DNA of 8,197 bases from an uncultured bacterium (GTDB lineage: Bacteria; Planctomycetota; Phycisphaerae; Phycisphaerales; SM1A02): contig CAIWNO010000019.1 of NCBI GenBank assembly GCA_903914045.1, positions 1 through 8,197 on the forward strand, given 5' to 3'. The notes beneath the pieces are model-generated. The model was given only the letters and a program-made list of their open reading frames with translations. It did no database searches and had not been told where the DNA came from. Both the position numbers and the translations under genes were made by a program. The number at the start of each line of letters is the position of its first letter. Positions within the stretch are counted from its first letter, which is position 1. Positions 5,754 to 8,197 of the stretch are shown one piece after another.

Positions 5754-7694
5754 ATGGCCGCCACCAATCTTGCCACTGATTTGAAAAACGTTTCTGAAAA
5801 AGACCGCAAACAAATCGAGCAAGCGCAAGAAATGCTTGGACCAGATCCAGAAAAGATGGGTCTGGTTAAAAATTATTTCTGGGGCAACTTCCGCGAGAGC
5901 GTGGCGTTTCCATATCCAGAACTTGCCGCCGATGAAACCGCGCGCTGCGATCAACTTCTTGCCGCGCTTGATCAATATTTAAAAACAGAACACCCGGCAA
6001 TTGAAATTGATCAGAAGCAAGAAATTCCAGATTGGGTTGTAAGGCGCTTGTTTGATTTGGGCGCGCTTGGCATGACCATTCCAAAGGAATATGGAGGAGG
6101 CGGATTTGGTATCACCAGTTACAACCGCTCACTTGAACTCATTGGGCGCTATTGCGGCAGCACCGCAGTGCTTGTCAGCGCGCATCAAAGTATTGGCTGC
6201 AAGGCCCTGATGCTTTTTGGAAACGAAGAGCAAAAGAAGCGCTTTTTAACAAGAATGGCCAAAGATTCTCTTTCCGCATTTTGCCTAAGCGAGCCCAATG
6301 TTGGTTGCGACGCGGGCGGCCAAGAAACACGTTGTGAAGTGAGTCCGTGCGGAAATTTTTACATTATCAATGGCGAAAAGAAATGGGCCACCAGCGCCGC
6401 GCTTGCAGGTTTCTTCACAGTCATGGCTAAACAAAAACTGAAAGACCCCAAGACCGGAAAAGAAAAAGACGCGGTCAGCGCTCTTATCTGCACACCGGAC
6501 ATGGATGGTGTTGAAATCTTCAGCCGCAATCGTTCCAAGTGCGGCATTCGCGGAACATGGCAAGCGCGCATCAAGCTCACCAATGTCAAAGTGCCAAAAG
6601 AAAATCTTCTTCACAAAGAAGGACGCGGCCTGAACGTCGCGCTCACGTGTTTAAATTATGGCCGTTGCACTCTCAGTGCGGGCATGTTGGGCGGCGCCAC
6701 CTTCGCCTATGAACAAGCGTGTAAATGGGCTAAATATCGCTATCAATTTGATCGACCCATCGCGGAGTTTGACCTCATCCAAGAAAAAATCGCGCGCATG
6801 GGCGCGCGCCTCTACGCCATGGACGCCATTCTGTACATGACCACGGGTTTCCTTGATCGACATGACGACGACATTATGTTGGAAACCGCAATGTGCAAGG
6901 TGTTCTGCAGCGAAATGGGTTACCGCATTGTGGACGACACCATGCAAATCATGGGCGGCGAAAGTTACATGACCGAAAATGGCATTGAGCGAATTTGGCG
7001 CGACTCGCGCATCAACATTATTGTTGAAGGCGCCAACGAAGTCATGCACAGTTTCATTTTCGCCTACGGCTCCAAGCAACTTGGTGAATGGATGCTTTCC
7101 ATTCGCGCCAATCCTCTCGGGGCCATCAGTAGCGCCGTTCAAATTGGTGGACAACTCTTTCTTGGTCTTCGTGGTGGTCTTCCAAAGGCGCAAGCACTGC
7201 ATCCGCGCCTACGAAAGTTTGGTCTTTCAACCATGATGCACATTCGTGAGCACAGCCATCAAGTGAAGATGGCTTTCAAAGAACACGAGGAAAAATTAAT
7301 CACCAACCAAACCGTGCAAGCCCGTCTTTCCATGTGCGCGCTATGGATTCACGCCGTGGTGTGCTCGCTTTCCAAACTTGACCGCGCCCTGCGCAACGGT
7401 CTTGAAGGCAGCGCGCTTGAACACGACATGGCCATGGTTGAACATTTGGTGGCCATGGCAAATCTTGAAATTCAGGCTGAAATTCGCTCATTGCACCACA
7501 ACACGGATTCCACCATGAAGCGCGCCGCGGCCGCGGCCATGAAGCGTTCTGAACTGCTTGCAAATTCCGCGTACGCCATTCCAGAGCGCACCATGGATTT
7601 AAAGGCGCGCGGATCTGGCCACAAAATCAATCAATCACCCATTCCACAATTTGGTACGGGAAGTATTTTTGAAGGCGTCAAGGTTGGTAAATAA
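5754..7694 (+). CDS. Acyl-CoA dehydrogenase, long VLCAD/ACAD9-like form
   Basis: This 646-residue FAD enzyme would oxidise acyl-CoA to trans-2-enoyl-CoA, passing electrons to electron-transfer flavoprotein. Domains in order: an N-terminal extension (1-60), the helical N-domain with LGALGMTIPKEYGGGGFG (102-119), the beta domain with AFCLSEPNVGCDAGG (175-189), NGEKKWATSAALAGFFTVMAK (206-226) and GIRGTWQARIKLTNVKVPKE (264-283), then the C-domain with FDRPIAEFDLIQEKIA (332-347), MGGESYMTENGIERIWRD (400-417) and the catalytic base Glu425 in IIVEGANEV. The extra 200 residues (about 445-646) correspond to the C-terminal domain of very-long-chain and ACAD9-type enzymes, which suggests a homodimer, perhaps membrane-associated, with preference for long chains. 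The substrate is not decided by sequence. The ATG at 5754 is chosen over an upstream in-frame TTG at 5682 because of the strong AAGGAG. Its products would feed the hydratases encoded just upstream. Confidence 0.94.
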   Translation: MAATNLATDLKNVSEKDRKQIEQAQEMLGPDPEKMGLVKNYFWGNFRESVAFPYPELAADETARCDQLLAALDQYLKTEHPAIEIDQKQEIPDWVVRRLFDLGALGMTIPKEYGGGGFGITSYNRSLELIGRYCGSTAVLVSAHQSIGCKALMLFGNEEQKKRFLTRMAKDSLSAFCLSEPNVGCDAGGQETRCEVSPCGNFYIINGEKKWATSAALAGFFTVMAKQKLKDPKTGKEKDAVSALICTPDMDGVEIFSRNRSKCGIRGTWQARIKLTNVKVPKENLLHKEGRGLNVALTCLNYGRCTLSAGMLGGATFAYEQACKWAKYRYQFDRPIAEFDLIQEKIARMGARLYAMDAILYMTTGFLDRHDDDIMLETAMCKVFCSEMGYRIVDDTMQIMGGESYMTENGIERIWRDSRINIIVEGANEVMHSFIFAYGSKQLGEWMLSIRANPLGAISSAVQIGGQLFLGLRGGLPKAQALHPRLRKFGLSTMMHIREHSHQVKMAFKEHEEKLITNQTVQARLSMCALWIHAVVCSLSKLDRALRNGLEGSALEHDMAMVEHLVAMANLEIQAEIRSLHHNTDSTMKRAAAAAMKRSELLANSAYAIPERTMDLKARGSGHKINQSPIPQFGTGSIFEGVKVGK

Positions 7695-7745
7695 TTTAGT
7701 GTTGAATGTTCTTTCTTTCTTCAATTCATATGGAAGGTTGCACAC
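7695..7745 (+). promoter_or_regulatory. Short leader of the amino acid dehydrogenase gene with ribosome binding site
   Basis: GGAAGG (7732-7737) lies 8 nt before the ATG at 7746 and supports that start. TTGAAT (7702-7707) could be part of a weak promoter, but no good -10 box pairs with it. No terminator hairpin is seen, so read-through from the acyl-CoA dehydrogenase gene is likely. Confidence 0.4.
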
Positions 7746-8197
7746 ATGAAACTTTTTGAAACGCTCGCGGATCATGGACACGAACGACTTTGCTTTCACC
7801 ACGATCCAGCCACCGGTCTTCGTTCCATCATTGCCATTCACAGCACCGTGCTTGGCAACGCGCTTGGTGGAACTCGCCGCTGGGCCTACACCGATGAGGC
7901 CGAAGCCATCCGCGACGTGCTTCGGCTTTCAGAAGGCATGACCTACAAATCTGCCGCCGCCGATCTTGCAATGGGTGGCGCGAAAAGCGTGATCTTGATC
8001 AAGCCGGGCCAAGCCGCCACCGAAGCCGAGGGCCGCGCCATGGGTCGCTTTGTCGACACCATGAACGGCGCGTACATCGCCGCGGAAGATGTTGGCGTGA
8101 CTCCGCAATTTTGTGATTGGATGGCCGAAGAAACGCAACATGTCATGGGCGGCGAAACCGTGAGTCATGGTGGCGACCCAAGTCCATTCACCGCGAC
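7746..8197 (+). CDS. Leucine dehydrogenase-type Glu/Leu/Phe/Val dehydrogenase, 3' partial
   Basis: The first 150 residues of an NAD-dependent amino acid dehydrogenase are present; the gene runs off the window. The sequence follows the leucine/valine/phenylalanine dehydrogenase branch closely: AIHSTVLGNALGGTRRW (30-46), MTYKSAAADLAMGGAKSVI (65-83) with substrate-binding Lys68 and catalytic Lys80, and YIAAEDVGVT (110-119) with Asp115. These three residues fall at the same numbers as in Bacillus leucine dehydrogenase. GGDPSPFTA (142-150) is the usual lead-in to the nucleotide-binding domain. The enzyme reversibly deaminates a branched-chain or aromatic L-amino acid to the 2-oxo acid with NADH and ammonia. 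Which amino acid is preferred cannot be told from this half. Its place after an acyl-CoA dehydrogenase and LiuC-like crotonase favours branched-chain amino acid catabolism. The start is supported by GGAAGG. Confidence 0.93.
   Translation, partial: MKLFETLADHGHERLCFHHDPATGLRSIIAIHSTVLGNALGGTRRWAYTDEAEAIRDVLRLSEGMTYKSAAADLAMGGAKSVILIKPGQAATEAEGRAMGRFVDTMNGAYIAAEDVGVTPQFCDWMAEETQHVMGGETVSHGGDPSPFTA

Noticed and set aside
6651..7202. 183-codon antisense open frame inside the acyl-CoA dehydrogenase gene
   Set aside because: Composition shadow of a strongly conserved gene; the peptide has no recognisable motif.

Overview
The window carries eight protein-coding genes, all on the + strand, cut at both ends. 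It looks like ordinary chromosome of a Gram-negative-type bacterium with roughly balanced base composition: there is a lipoprotein signal peptide, an HtpX-like membrane protease and compact gene spacing, and no transposase, integrase, tRNA or CRISPR array. Several starts have no Shine-Dalgarno sequence while others have a good one. CTT and TTG leucine codons appear favoured over CTG. Planctomycetota (Phycisphaerae-like) is a guess from the feel of the proteins, and the sequence does not prove it.

Layout. 1-1650: 3' part of an M48 (HtpX-like) membrane zinc protease with a long C-terminal extension ending in a TerB-like segment, followed by a likely intrinsic terminator (1689-1724). 1767-3828: a tight three-gene group of small lipoprotein, histidine phosphatase (8-nt gap) and a divergent crotonase whose GTG start overlaps the phosphatase stop by 4 nt. 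3829-3975: a non-coding gap with a 9-bp hairpin and two adjacent imperfect 36-bp repeats. 3976-5625: two more crotonase-fold genes 3 nt apart. 5626-5753: a leader with an AT-rich block, then a strong ribosome binding site. 5754-7694: a VLCAD/ACAD9-like acyl-CoA dehydrogenase. 7746-end: the N-terminal part of a leucine-dehydrogenase-type amino acid dehydrogenase.

How the genes may work together. Acyl-CoA dehydrogenase, enoyl-CoA hydratase-type enzymes and a leucine/valine-type dehydrogenase side by side suggest an acyl-CoA degradation locus, plausibly for branched-chain amino acids and/or fatty acids. Leucine dehydrogenase would make branched 2-oxo acids, a 2-oxo acid dehydrogenase elsewhere would make the CoA esters, and the acyl-CoA dehydrogenase and hydratases would oxidise and hydrate them. 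The three crotonases differ at the two classical catalytic glutamates (Ala/Thr, Gly/Glu, Glu/Glu), so they probably do different chemistry. No clearly new multi-gene system is visible. The best leads are the divergent crotonase with a 40-residue insert, the orphan FadJ-like hydratase domain and the repeat-bearing gap between the crotonases.
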